The translations under genes were made by a program, and so were the position numbers. Positions 1-10,627 of a stretch of DNA of 64,000 bases are shown piece after piece. Below the pieces are notes generated by a model. That model did not search any database and was not told where the DNA came from. It saw only the letters and a program-made list of their open reading frames with translations. The stretch is taken from assembly GCF_020283565.1 (NCBI RefSeq), contig NC_060064.1, positions 3,556,001-3,620,000 on the forward strand, given 5' to 3'. Every line of letters begins with the position of its first letter. Positions within the stretch are counted from its first letter, which is position 1. Source of the stretch: Trifolium pratense. Lineage: Eukaryota > Streptophyta > Magnoliopsida > Fabales > Fabaceae.

Positions 1-295
1 GTACAATTAATATATTTGATTTCTTTTCCATAAAAATTATATATTTTATTTCTTTATCGGTTCTAAAGATAATTGATGAAATTCTGTCAACCAAAAAAAA
101 ATAGTTGATGAAAACTTCCTTTTGTGTTTATGAAATTATTTTTAATATTTATACATTTATACATACATAAACGTGGCGCTATCTTGTATCCCAAGGAACA
201 TGTAAATTTAGCAACAACCAAAAAAATTGAGCACTTGAGAAATGGTGGAGGCGCAGGTTGTAATATTAGAATCCTATTTTTCGTGCCTTGAAAAT

Positions 296-690
296 TCTCG
301 GTTAGCTCTTGAAATGATCAAACTAACTCTCTCGCTCTTTAGGATGCAAGCATTTTTTTCACACTTTAAATAGCGAGTGACATTCTAAAAAGTGAATTCA
401 GCAATAGTATGTTATCTAGAAAACGAACTCGGTATTAGTTTGGTATCTAGAAAACGAACTCAGCTGCAATTTGCTATCTAGAAAACGATATTTTTTTTTT
501 CATTATAGGGGTGCAGACGTTGCGTTGTGAAGAGGACAAAATTTTTTTGATTTTTATAAAGTTCGCATCTTATATAAAGCGAACTCAGTTGTAGTTTGCT
601 ATATAGAAGACAAACTCTTTTTTCCCCAATTTTTATTATTTACACACTCGCTTTCTAAGTAGCGAGGGTGGTAAATTCGGAATATCACCC
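296..690. repeat. Degenerate repeat tract with 'tctagaaaacgaactc' units
   Basis: Intergenic, AT-rich. Between about 410 and 490 the motif TATCTAGAAAACGAACTC recurs three times at roughly 30-bp spacing, with a weaker copy near 600-615. The outer parts carry CTCGCTCTTTAGGATGC and CTCGCTTTCTAAGTAGCG, which resemble sequence near 24430-24770 and 19350-19996. This suggests one dispersed non-autonomous element family, though no clean terminal repeats or target duplication can be fixed. No gene is visible in positions 1-1100. Confidence 0.4.
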
Positions 691-1101
691 ATAGAAATAA
701 TAAGTTAGGCCAAACAATGATTTTTAAAAGCTCTAGTAGAAAAAAATAGCTTTTATATTTTAAAAAAAATTATAATATATTATCAAATATATCTTTTAAC
801 CTTATTATAATAAAAAAACAATCAACTTTTAACCTTTCTTAATTTCAAAAAAGTATCTTTCCAAAAAGAATAAAATTAAAAAAAAAATAAGATTTGACAA
901 ACAAATTTAATTTTAGTTTTAAAGTTATTATTTCTATCTTTAATTATGATTAAAATAGTTTTACACCCTCTACCAAAAAAAATAGTTTTACACCTAAAAA
1001 AAGTTGGGTCAAATACTCTTAAACAATCACATAAACAAATATATAGGGTCGGTAGGTGGTTGAAGTTGAATTGAATTAGGGTTTTTGTTTTCCTTGGATA
1101 G

Positions 1102-1620
1102 ATGATGAAAGGAGAAGAAGATGGAGGTAAAGCAGCGAAATCAGGTGGTTTGAACTTTGAAGCAATGAAAATACAATTTCTCAGTTCAGAAACCCCTCAC
1201 ATTCAAAGCAACTTTTGTATGGAAAGGAGTCAGGCCTCCGAAGAAGAAGTGCAAAGAGGAGGAGCTTTCCTTCCCGCCGGCTGCCATCGACGAAGGCATC
1301 TACCATCCTACAACTGATGAAACCCGGGCTGCCTATGACGAAATGTTTAGCATCATCCAGAAGTCCATCGCCGGTAATCCACTCTCTACCGTCAGGTACT
1401 GAGTTAATAAAATCCTTGTACTTCTCAAAAACGACGCCATTGATAACCATGTCAAGAAGAGGGATATTAACCTTATTCTTAATCTTATCCCTGATAATGT
1501 CTTTGATCGTCTTGTCTCTATTGCTAAGCTTTTAACTGATTTTCAAGCCCCTGATCTTTCTGCTTATCGTCATGTTCCCATTATTGACATTCCTCCGCTT
1601 GAAAACCACATATTCAAATA
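1102..1620 (+). pseudogene. BRR2-type spliceosomal helicase N-terminal fragment
   Basis: Translated with one frame change, about 1255-1620 resembles the N-terminal region of the U5 snRNP helicase BRR2 (SNRNP200), upstream of its helicase cassettes. Recognisable stretches are DETRAAYDEMFSIIQK, KILVLLKNDAIDN and FDRLVSIAKLLTDFQAPDL. An in-frame TGA lies at about 1400, just after NPLSTVRY, and the reading frame changes near 1215-1260 relative to the ATG at 1102. Only about 120 of more than 2,000 residues are present and no helicase motif exists. It is most simply a truncated, decayed copy. A short expressed derivative cannot be excluded but looks unlikely. BRR2 itself unwinds U4/U6 during spliceosome activation; this fragment could not. 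Confidence 0.55.
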
Positions 1621-1645
1621 GAAGAGGAGAAGAAGGAGATTAGTC

Positions 1646-1781
1646 TTTTTATTTTTTGACTTTTACCACCGGTTTAATGCGGTTCGGATGTCAGTTCAGA
1701 TATTAAACGGTTAGGGCCCTCCCGTAGTTGCAGGATCGAACTGTGGTCCTCCCTACAATCACCAATAAACCAACCAACTAT
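1646..1781 (-). mobile_element. tRNA-derived SINE, family A
   Basis: On the minus strand this reads as a tRNA-like head with an A-box-like TTGGTTTATTGG and a B box CAGTTCGATCC, a body, and an A-rich tail (T-rich at about 1646-1657 on the plus strand). Better copies of the same family lie at 7805-7951, 26020-26167, 39068-39241 and 41245-41392. This copy is degenerate. Confidence 0.5.
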
Positions 1782-3288
1782 CGATAGAAGAAGATTATTA
1801 TTAGGGAGCCTTATTATTATTATTACTATTACTTGATTATTATTCATAGTTCCATTAATGTGTGTCGCGGTGTCAATCTTACACTTGATTTGATATATCA
1901 TGTTTTTCTAAGTTGTGTCTGACTCGTCTTAGTAGTTTACTGTGTAATTTTTATTTTTATTTTTCATAACGAAGGGACAAAGCCCAAGAAAAGGATTACA
2001 ATGTTATAATACGGAGTAGAAACTCCCACAACATCATCTAAACACAAGCATTCTAAACTCGCCTAAACACAAGCGTTCTAAACTCGTCGGAGGCAAAATA
2101 AGAGAAAATTTATGTAGCGCATCCCAATTAATACATCCCTAAATGTGTCTTTTTGACACGGACTAAAAGAGCTAACCAAAGAGACGTCCAACTAGCACTT
2201 GTTTGATCCTAAGTTCATGTTATGGGCTCAATGTCTTTAATTAGCGCATTTTACTATGATGATAAAGTCTTCAAAAATAATTTTCTAGACTGATAAAACA
2301 AAACATTTGTCTATCCTTGTGACTTAAGTTCAAAACATTTTATTTGTAGACATGAACGCACTATAAGTTACAACTATATTTCTTTATCTCATACTTCTCG
2401 CATTACTTTTTATATTATTCCTCGAATTGCCACTATTATTTTGAATGAAAAGGTCTTACGTTTATTTGTGTCGGAAAATAATGAACACCGCGTTGCAACT
2501 TCGGAGCAAACCAAACTCTTAGAAAATAAGAGTGGCGATCATAGTGTACACTCGGATTGCTTGCGCTACAAGCTTTGAAAGTGTAACTCTCTTCACAAAA
2601 GAAATATGCTTGACTTTTCAGTTGAATCTCTAGTTTAATATTAGCCAAGAATAAAAGTCAAAATTCTATATATCAAAAGATCCCTTAACTAAGCAAAAAT
2701 CCAACTTCTAAATTGACACATTGATATAGAAAACAACACACAATTTCACAGGAAAAGGACATGAAACCCTTTACACCATAAAATTGCATTCATTAACATT
2801 TGCCTTTCACCATCATATATACATATTACAGAAAAAAAAACAACAGAAATTAAAAGAAAAATAACAAAACTTATGTACCATCAATCCAAACATAGCCTAG
2901 AGGACAATAAAATACAACATCATATATACTTGAAATACAAACCAGAAAAATTAAAAGAAAAATAACAAAACTAAAAGTGGACAATAAAATACAACATCAT
3001 ATATACTTGAAATACAAACCAGATCCAAACCTATATAAACAAAACCAAAGGTCAAAATTCCCAAATTGAAAAAGAAAAATAAAAACACAAATGTTGGAGA
3101 GCTATGAGCTATCTTCTATCTGCCTTCAAAAAATAGATTCCTTCCTTCTTTTGACAGAAATCTCTTGCACGGTTGCACCTACTCATCATTATTCCTAACA
3201 TTTTTCCCCAATTTTTTTCATAGCTTTTCCTTTATTGTTTATTTTTTACTTTCATCACACGAATATCCACCTAAAAAAACAGCTCAGT
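1782..3288. other. Intergenic region with a 44-bp direct repeat
   Basis: No gene is supported here. A 44-bp sequence beginning GGACAATAAAATACAACATC occurs at 2902-2945 and again at 2979-3022, a 77-bp period, just beyond the 3' end of the galactinol synthase gene, so probably in or past its 3' UTR. The rest is AT-rich unique-looking sequence. Confidence 0.5.
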
Positions 3289-5414
3289 TTAAGCTGCTGA
3301 AGGTGCTGTGACATATTGAACACGACCAACCTCTGATAACGCTTGTACGAATGGCTCATTTTCAACACCATTCGTGTGTGCTTCACTATTTCCACTCAAA
3401 TTCTTATTGTAGTCAAGTGAAGAATCGTTGTAAACATCCCACCATTTCTTTACCAACATTTTTATATCCTCCCTCTGCATATTATCTTCCTTCCCTGTAT
3501 ACCTCCAAGGCTTTGATCCCTAAACAAAAAACAACAAACGAAAAAATCCTTTTAGATACTCAATTTTTTTTATAATGCTATTGGTGCAAAGTATCGATTT
3601 TTTCATCCACGAAATTTGAAAATAGATTCTTTGACGTGCAGTCAAATAGTGAATGCAAGGTGATTTCAATCGTCCAACTGGACCAACTCTAATGGGAGTA
3701 ATGAGTCCATTTCCACTTGGCCAGGAAAATTTTATGTACTAAAAAATTATTTTGCAATAAAAAAAAATACAATTAATTCTTTGATTATAATTAATCCTCG
3801 TCGAACCCTTGTCATCCCACTTATCCACCATGCAAAGGGTCAGGTTTGAACCCCTATCATCCCACTTATCCATCTTAAGTGTAAAATTCCTAGCAATTAG
3901 AAAACTTACAAAAACAAATTGCATTACTTACCGCTGCACAATAGTGAACAACCTTGACATTATGAATATCGACATTCTCAGGGTGACGCCACAACATAGC
4001 AAGAACAAGATTATAAACCAAAGGAATTGGCTTATAAATATCTTTGAAATACATGTTTAAGAAATCTTGTTCTGCAAATGGTGTTGGAGGAGTGACTTGA
4101 AGTGTATTCAAAAGATCGTGGTAAGTTTCTATGCTAGGCTCAAACAAGAACATGCCAGCATTGAAATAAAGTGAAGGGGGTTGACCCATTTGTTTTGGCC
4201 ATTGTACTTTCTGTGGACACTGTTGACAATACCCAATTTTGTACTGTGGTGTGTGACTCCATGTTTTTTCACAGAAACAATCCATCACACCATAGAAATA
4301 ACCATCTGGTAGATCAAAGAGATGATCAATGTTATCATAAACTTGAATGTCTCCGTCCAAGTATATCATCTTGCTATATTCCAAGAACTGCAAAAATAAA
4401 TCTAATTCAATCAATCACATTTTAAAATAGTGAAGTTATATATGTTGGTATAAATTTATTTATGTAAGTTGTTTAACTATAAATTTGAAAATAAAAATCA
4501 ATTTTAAAATAACTTAGCAGTCATTCATCATCCGGCTGTGCACATAGAAAAACATTTATTAGAAGAGATCAAATCAAATGGATAACTATGATTTGAAGAT
4601 AACTTTGATTTACAAAATAAATTATTGTTGTGGGATTGATTAAAAATTTATTCGAGATCAAAATGATTAAATGTTAGGTAACTAAAAATTTTAATTTTAA
4701 GTGAATAAATGAAATATCGAAGTTCGAACCTACCAACTAAAAGTTAAGTTCACGAAAACAATTGTCCAATTAATTTATATTGTTATAATTAAAATTAAAT
4801 TTGTTTTTTTGTTTAAAATGAAGCTGAGAATCAAACTCACGATCTCTAGTATACTATCAAAACGGCCAAACCCTTCACCGCTTAATTAAAGTTGAAATTT
4901 GTTTTTTTCTAATAGAAGTGACACGTCATATGTATGATAAAAGGTTCCATGCGTAAGAAACTAACCGACTAAAAAATCCACGTGTAATGTAACAACAACA
5001 TAAAGAAAATAATTGATGACGTGTAAAAATAACAGAATACGGAAGGAAATAGTAGTCTATGTACAATACTGTATAGTATACCTCCCATATACGAAGCTTT
5101 GAATAATTGATGACGTAATAAGCCATAGCAAACTGAGTCTGATTTTCGGGTGGGTAAACCGGTTCAATCTCACGAACAATACATCCCTGAGATTCCAACA
5201 TCTCACGGTGTTCCTCCGGTACATCTGGAAGCACCGCCACAACAAGCGGATACACCGTCTTCACCTTCCTCAAACCTTTCGCCAAACCAATTACACCTTT
5301 CACATAATCACCGTTACCAGCAAGAAACGTTACGTAAGCACGTTTCGGTATCGTAACGGATTTCGTGAAACCTGTAACTGATTTTGTAGCGGTTGGAATA
5401 AGCTCCGGTGCCAT
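3289..5414 (-). CDS. Galactinol synthase (GolS), three exons
   Basis: Transfers galactose from UDP-galactose to myo-inositol to make galactinol, the first committed step of raffinose-family oligosaccharide synthesis. GT8 family, normally cytosolic. Exons on the minus strand: 5414-5082, 4387-3932, 3519-3289. All junctions are GT-AG and phase 0, giving 339 aa, the usual family length. Exon 1 opens the GT8 fold (AYVTFLAGNGDYVKGVIGLA). Exon 2 holds the metal-binding DxD (YLDGDIQVYDN, about residues 119-129) and LYFNAGMFLFEPS. Exon 3 begins at GSKPWRYTGKE. The protein ends in the pentapeptide APSAA, a family hallmark. The start was chosen at MAPELIP because the upstream reading frame has no homology and a TATA box lies 93 bp before it. 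The gene appears intact. Intron 1 contains a degraded SINE-like piece (about 4690-4880). A LINE has inserted about 410 bp upstream. Confidence 0.95.
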
Positions 5415-5506
5415 TTCTTGAAATAATGTGTATGCAAAGTGTTTGAGAAAATGCTTCAAAGAGTTTGGTAGAAAATGGTGAGTTGAATTGTGAAGGGTGA
5501 AGATGT

Positions 5507-5514
5507 TATTTATA
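5507..5514 (-). promoter_or_regulatory. TATA box of GolS
   Basis: TATAAATA on the minus strand, 93 bp before the proposed ATG. Spacing leaves a plausible short 5' UTR. Confidence 0.6.
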
Positions 5515-5614
5515 ATAGAAGAGGTGAAGGTGGTAGGAGGAAACATTTGTGTTTTGTGAAGAAATTGTGGCTATGCTTGATCATGCAAGTGAGGAGATCT
5601 TGACTTGTCTGACT

Positions 5615-5624
5615 GCCACGTGTC
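5615..5624 (-). promoter_or_regulatory. ABRE / G-box in the GolS promoter
   Basis: GACACGTGGC on the minus strand contains the ABA-response core CACGTGGC, about 100 bp above the TATA box. Many GolS genes are induced by drought, cold or ABA through such elements; this is a sequence match, not shown function. Confidence 0.5.
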
Positions 5625-5823
5625 ACTATGAAATGATTCAACGGTGAGGAATGGTTTATGGGAAGATTCTCGAAAAAGGGTGCCCTGTAGAATTGAATGA
5701 CTTGCATCTTGTGGAAAACACTAGAATCGGCTGGGACTCCCTACATTTACTCAAAATTCATGCCGCAACAAACTCAAAGGGATATTCTACCAACAATATT
5801 TATCACAACAGTTTAATGGATAT

Positions 5824-7780
5824 CCTTTCTACCGGAAATTAATTTTACACTAACGTTTAATAGAAATTTTTTATTTGTCGTAGTTATTAGATGATTGTAT
5901 GAAACTATTTTAACCACAATTCGCAGCTTGGAAAATATTTTGGCTTCCCTATGCTTTCAGGAAGAATTAAGAATTATGACTTTTCTTTTATCATGGATAA
6001 AATTAATGGTAGACTTGATGGTTGGAAGAGTAAACTTCTCAGTAGAGCAGGCAGGGTTACTTTAGCTCAATCTGTCTTAACTTCTATTCCCATTTATACA
6101 ATGCAAAACTTTTGGCTTCCTCAGGGAGTGTGTGACAAAATTGATGCCTCAGTTAGAAATTTAATTTGGGGCAGCAAACATTGCCATTGGGTGAATTGAA
6201 ATACTATTAGTCAGCCAAAATCTAAGGGAGGTCTTGGTATTCGTTTAGCTAGACATTCCAATACTAGTCTTCTTGGCAAACTTATTTAGGATCTCTTACA
6301 CCAGTCAGATAAGTTGTGGGTGAAGCTACTTATTGGAAAATACTTACATCAAGACCACATACTTAGTGTCCCTAAACGTCAAGGAGCCTCTTGCATTTGG
6401 AATTCTATAATCAAAGCAGTGGAAGTTTTGAAGCCGGGTTTTAAGTTTAGAATTGGCAAAGGTGCAGTGTCACTTTGGTATGACAACTGGCTTGACGATG
6501 GTTGTCTTTGTAATTTGGTGCCTTATGTTCATATTAGTGAGTCTACTATGCTGCTTCAAGATATATATCATCAGGGTTCCTGGATGTTTAATTCTTTATC
6601 AACTGATATTCCCATTCATATTCAATTAAAAATTCAAAGCCTTTTTATCGATACAGAATCCTCTGACATCATCATTTGGGGTCATTCTAATTCTGGTACT
6701 TATTCAGCTAAGTCGGGATATCATTGGATTTCTCAAATTTCTAACTTGTCTTCGGCCTCCTCTTCTACTTATAGTTGGACTTGGCTTTGGAAATCAAAGC
6801 TTCCAGAAAATATTAAGCACTTTTGTTGGTTGGTTCTTCACAATTGCCTTCCCACTAATGCCTTCAGGTTTATGCGGCACATGACCACAGATTCTTCATG
6901 TAAAAGGTGTCATTCATCTGATGAGAATCTTTTACATTTATTCAGGGATTGTCCCGATTCTACTTCTATTTGGGTTGCTCTTCTTTTCTCTTCACCATCT
7001 TTTTATTCAACGACTGAATTTACGAATTGGTTTACCATACATGCCACTTCTTCCAATGGGGTTCTATTTATGGTAACTTGTTGGTTTATTTGGAAGTCTA
7101 GGAATGACTTTGTGTTTAATAATAACATGTGGATCAAGTGGCATTGTCTTAGCCAAATCCACTGCTCTGTTGACACTTTTTTGCAGGTTTTTGAATCATC
7201 GCATTTGCAGAAGCCGTTACGTCATGTATCTTGAATTTCTCCCTTAGGAAACACTATCAAAGTCAATGTGGATGGCAGCTCCCTCAACAATCCTGGTAGA
7301 GCCGGCTTCGGAGGTATCATGCGCAATAGTATGGGTAATTGGCTACTCGGATTTTCTGGATTTATTGGGATTGCTACTAGCTTACAAGCCGAGCTTCATA
7401 CCATTTACAACGATCTTTGCTTAGCAATGGACCGAGGTTTCAACAATGTGATTATTGAATCAGATTCTACAATTGCAATTGGTTTGGTGGAACATGATAT
7501 CTCTCCTCTTCATCCTTATGCTCCTCTCATCAAGAAAATTAGACAATTCCAAAACATGGATTGGACTATTGCTTTCCATCATACTCTTAGAGAAGGCAAC
7601 GAGTGTGCAGATTGGCTTGCCAAGAAGGGCGCTACCTCAGATGTCTCCCTAAAGATTTGGCATAGTTGTCCTCCTCAGCTTAGTAATGTTTTGATAGCTG
7701 ATGCTTCAGGTGTTGCTCGCCTGCGAGCCTAGTTTGCTTTCTGTTTTTTGCTTTTTATTTTCTGATGTATCAAAAAAAAA
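5824..7780 (+). mobile_element. 5'-truncated LINE (non-LTR retrotransposon) with target duplication
   Basis: The element ends in an A-run at 7772-7780. It is flanked by a 24-bp direct repeat at 5800-5823 and 7781-7804 (starting TTATCACAA, two mismatches), a typical target-site duplication of target-primed reverse transcription. Only the 3' part of ORF2 is present. It inserted into the upstream region of GolS, about 410 bp from its ATG. The two mismatches in the duplication and the coding decay show that it is not recent. Confidence 0.85.
5915..7732 (+). pseudogene. LINE ORF2 3' part: reverse transcriptase end, zf-RVT, RNase H
   Basis: One continuous frame runs from about 5915 (QLGKYFGFPMLSGR, the end of the reverse transcriptase domain) to the natural TAG at 7730-7732. 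Three in-frame stops interrupt it, at 6197, 6286 and 7232. A zf-RVT module lies around 6770-6990 (LPENIKHFCWLVLHN, then CKRCHSSDENLLHLFRDCP). The RNase H domain begins at KVNVDGSSLNNPGRAGFGG (about 7258) and keeps the acidic residues of the RNase H fold (VDGS, AELH, ESDS, CADWLA). Each premature stop sits where LINE relatives have Trp. The element cannot make ORF2 protein as it stands. Confidence 0.85.
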
Positions 7781-7804
7781 TTATCACAATAGCTTAATGG
7801 ATAT

Positions 7805-7951
7805 TTTTTTTTCACCACCAATTTAATCTGATTCGGTGGTTGGTTCTGGCATCAAGTGGTTTCATTCCCCTCCCGATCGCAGTTACGGGGATCGAACTGT
7901 GGTCCTTCCTACCAAGTTCAGCGTCAATCACCACTGAACCAACTAACAATT
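7805..7951 (-). mobile_element. tRNA-derived SINE, family A
   Basis: Minus strand: A box TGGTTCAGTGG, B box AGTTCGATCCC about 45 bp later, then a short body with GGGAGGGG and a T/A-rich 3' end next to the LINE target duplication. Pol III internal promoter spacing fits a tRNA-derived SINE. It is a good representative of the family in this window. Confidence 0.7.
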
Positions 7952-7974
7952 GGTAATGGGTATTTTCTTATTTC

Positions 7975-8168
7975 ATATAACATACCGGTGGATGCGTTCG
8001 CGCCTGTCTGTGTCTATTATGCAAAGTTATGTAAAAAAAAAAAGTCTTATGTTATAGTGAATTTATTAATAAACGATTTTTGTTGTTAAAAAAAAGTCAA
8101 GGGTATTGTTGGTATTATGAAAAGTTCACACCAAAATTTTGTGTATGCCCTTTATATATAGGTATAGA
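7975..8168 (-). mobile_element. Degenerate short Helitron-like element
   Basis: This closely matches the element at 11880-12131: both carry GGTGTGAACTTTTCA near one end and GACACAGRCAGGCGCG near the other when read on the minus strand. The minus-strand 5' end is A|TCTATACC, as expected for a Helitron. The 3' terminal hairpin is imperfect and the final CTAG is not conserved, so this is an old non-autonomous copy. Confidence 0.45.
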
Positions 8169-8227
8169 TATCGGAGGGAGCAGTTCATTATTTTATTTTT
8201 TATAATTACTTAAATACAATTTTAGTT

Positions 8228-8352
8228 GTCCCCATGAACTTAACTCAGTTGACAGGGACATCACACTATATATGTAGGAGCTGAAGTTCGAACTTCAAAC
8301 ACTTCACTTATTCACCTTTAAGGTGGATTTTCTTACCAGTAGACTACTTGAC
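8228..8352 (+). mobile_element. tRNA-derived SINE, family D
   Basis: Plus strand: A-box-like TAACTCAGTTG near the 5' end, B box AAGTTCGAACT about 45 bp later, and a body ending ACTACTTGACC followed by an A-rich tail. It has the layout of a tRNA-derived SINE and differs in sequence from family A. A further tRNA-like piece in minus orientation (B box GAGTTCGATC) follows at about 8395-8475. Confidence 0.55.
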
Positions 8353-8982
8353 CAAGAAAAAAAAGTAGAATTTTAGTTTTTCTTTTTTGTTTTTTAATTT
8401 ACAATGAATGATCGAACTCATGATCTTTAGCATATTAATCAAACATCTCACCACTAGACTAAACCTAGTAGCTTACAATTTTAGTTTCTCTGGTTTGATA
8501 AATTTCTAATTTTAGCCTTTTATTTTTATTGTATTTAAATGTTAATGATATGACAATTAAATTGACACTCATAATTTGTACATAATTAAATTGAAAACAT
8601 AATTTGTACATAATTCTTTATAAAAAAATGAAAACATAATTAAAGACAAAAAAAATACTGCAAATAAGAACCCCAAAATCAATTTATACAATCCCAAATT
8701 TAAATTATCATTGTTCACTTCATTTTTTTTATTCTCCTTTTCAGTTTCAGATTGATCTATCTTCTTCTTGCAACATTTCATCGAATGCTATTGTTTTTGA
8801 CGTCAGTATATTAAAAATTTCTAAAAGAATCGATTGTATTTGCTTCAATCCGGATAGTGTATAAAATTCCTTCATTCCCAACGCCATGCATTTGACATCT
8901 TTCACAAATTTTAGGAACCGACACTCTTACTAACATCACTAATGTTTGATTTCTAACATCACTTCGTTGTTAATTAGATTTT

Positions 8983-9330
8983 GCGATAAAAACTACACAG
9001 TTTATTCGTGATTATTGATCGTATTGGTCAATTGAAAGTATGAGTATATGGATTGATCCATTGAAAGCATGAATTGATCTTTTGTGAAATTAGATTTTCT
9101 ATCAACTACTTAGCAATATATTTGGTTAGTAAGGACTAGAAAGAGATTATTAAAACTGCACAGTTTATTCGTGATTATTGATTTGATGTATTGGTGAATT
9201 GAGAGTATGAATTGATCTTTATATATTGATCTATTGAAAAAGCATGAATTGATCTTTTGTGAAACTAGGTTTTCTATTAGTGATTTTGAAATACATTCAT
9301 TCAGTAGGGAGTTGAAAGCTCCCAATACTA
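8983..9330. repeat. Tandem duplication of about 155 bp
   Basis: Two copies, about 8986-9130 and 9148-9320, share CACAGTTTATTCGTGATTAT and AGCATGAATTGATCTTTTGT and the sequence after them. They have diverged by small indels. The region holds no gene and lies upstream of the broken gene at 9522-10213. Confidence 0.6.
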
Positions 9331-9521
9331 TTTACTGGTTTAAGCTTTAGGCTCCATAGACGGTACTATTGTTTTAGGTACGAGGGAGGGGAGGACTAGA
9401 CACCACTCAGCACCTAAGGTTGTATGATTTTTTAAATGAAACTAGGTAAATTAGGTTTTAAGTTAAAGCTTTGTTTATTTTGAATCCATTTTAATTAATA
9501 TTAGTGTTTTCCTTTTCTATT

Positions 9522-10213
9522 TATGGTGACATAGAGGAGGAAGAAGATCAATCCAAAAGTTTATCCGGTAATGATATACATGTTCATTTTGTTCAATCTT
9601 TTTTTTTTTTATTAATCTTTATCATTCAACCAATAATTTCTTTGGTGGATGTTTTGTTAGATTTGGGGCAGAGCATCCTATGGAAGGGTGCTCCATCTAT
9701 GCTCAAAAAGAGCACAATCTCATAAGTTGAGAGTTCAAGAAAGAATTTGCTGCCAACCTTGAAGAGCATATTGCTTTTGAGGAACTTGATAAGGGATTGG
9801 AACCTCTTTTAGACGTTCTTCTAAATACAAGACTAATGAGGAAATAGTTGCTCATTGTAACCTTTTAAAAGAAGAAGGAGGAAATAAGATGATAGACTTT
9901 TTTATAAAGAATTTGAAGTAAAACAAGACTTAATTGAGTATTTGAATGGTCGCATACTTGACTTGTATATGAAGTACCCTACTCATGCTTCAGATGCTCT
10001 AGAAGGTAAGAATCTTAATTAAAAAATTGACTTACAAAAGAAGACTTAAAGAAGTACCCTGAGTTGATAAAAAAGATCAATATAGAAGTTTATTTTTGTG
10101 TTGATTCCTTTTGTTGATTTTGCAGGGCTGGAAGTGAAAATCAATAACTACCAAGCTTTTGTGGATCTTCTATCCAATGAACTTCAATTTCTCGAGGAGG
10201 ATTACTTGGATTA
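9522..10213 (+). pseudogene. Unrecognised plant gene, 3' part, frameshifted
   Basis: A coherent acidic protein can be followed: FGAEHPMEGCSIYAQKEHN, one stop, KKEFAANLEEHIAFEELDKG, a frame change, KYKTNEEIVAHCNLLKEEGG, another frame change, then FEVKQDLIEYLNGRILDLYM. It then crosses a clean GT-AG intron (exon ends at GAAG before GTAAG at about 10005; next exon starts after the AG at about 10125) and ends LQFLEEDYLD with TAG at 10211-10213. The intact splice sites and good final exons argue for a real former gene. One stop and two frameshifts make it a pseudogene unless sequencing errors are responsible. I do not recognise the family; the protein is helical and charged, without visible catalytic motifs or transmembrane segments. 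Confidence 0.45.
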
Positions 10214-10555
10214 GGAATTTCAGTTACTTTAAACCTCATATGGCATTCAATTTGTGTTTGTATATAGTTTTATATTGAGGTTTGGATTTATATACATACA
10301 CTGTGATAATGTTGGCCTAGGAATTTCAGTACTTTAAACATGATATGGCTTTCAATTTGTTTGTCTGTGTTGAGGTTTGGATTTAAATGCACATTGTGAT
10401 AGTGTTTGCCTGTGAGAATGTGCCAACAAGTTCTCATTGAGGACTACTTGCATTAGGAATTTCAGTTACTTTAAACCTGATATGGCTTTTAATTTGATTT
10501 TGCTTAGTTTTGTGTTGAGGTTTGGATTTATAATGTGCTAAGTTTGGATTTATCT
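10190..10555. repeat. Three tandem copies of a gene 3' end
   Basis: The unit TAGGAATTTCAGTTACTTTAAAC ... TGAGGTTTGGATTTA (about 90-120 bp) occurs three times, starting near 10211, 10317 and 10455. The first follows GAGGATTACTTGGAT, the last codons of the broken gene. The third follows GAGGACTACTTGCAT, so it copies the end of the coding exon as well as the 3' UTR. Confidence 0.65.
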
Positions 10556-10627
10556 TGTTCCAACCAGTTTAATGTTAGACATGTAGTTATTGTTATGCTA
10601 TACATTTTCTTTGTTGTTGAAAGAACA

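Noticed and set aside
7805..7951. tRNA gene (A and B boxes present)
   Set aside because: The boxes fit, but there is no clover-leaf with acceptor and anticodon stems, and the body and tail recur elsewhere. It is a SINE.
8569..8781. Lys/Phe-rich open frame on the minus strand
   Set aside because: It is composition-driven (AT-rich) with no splice or homology support.
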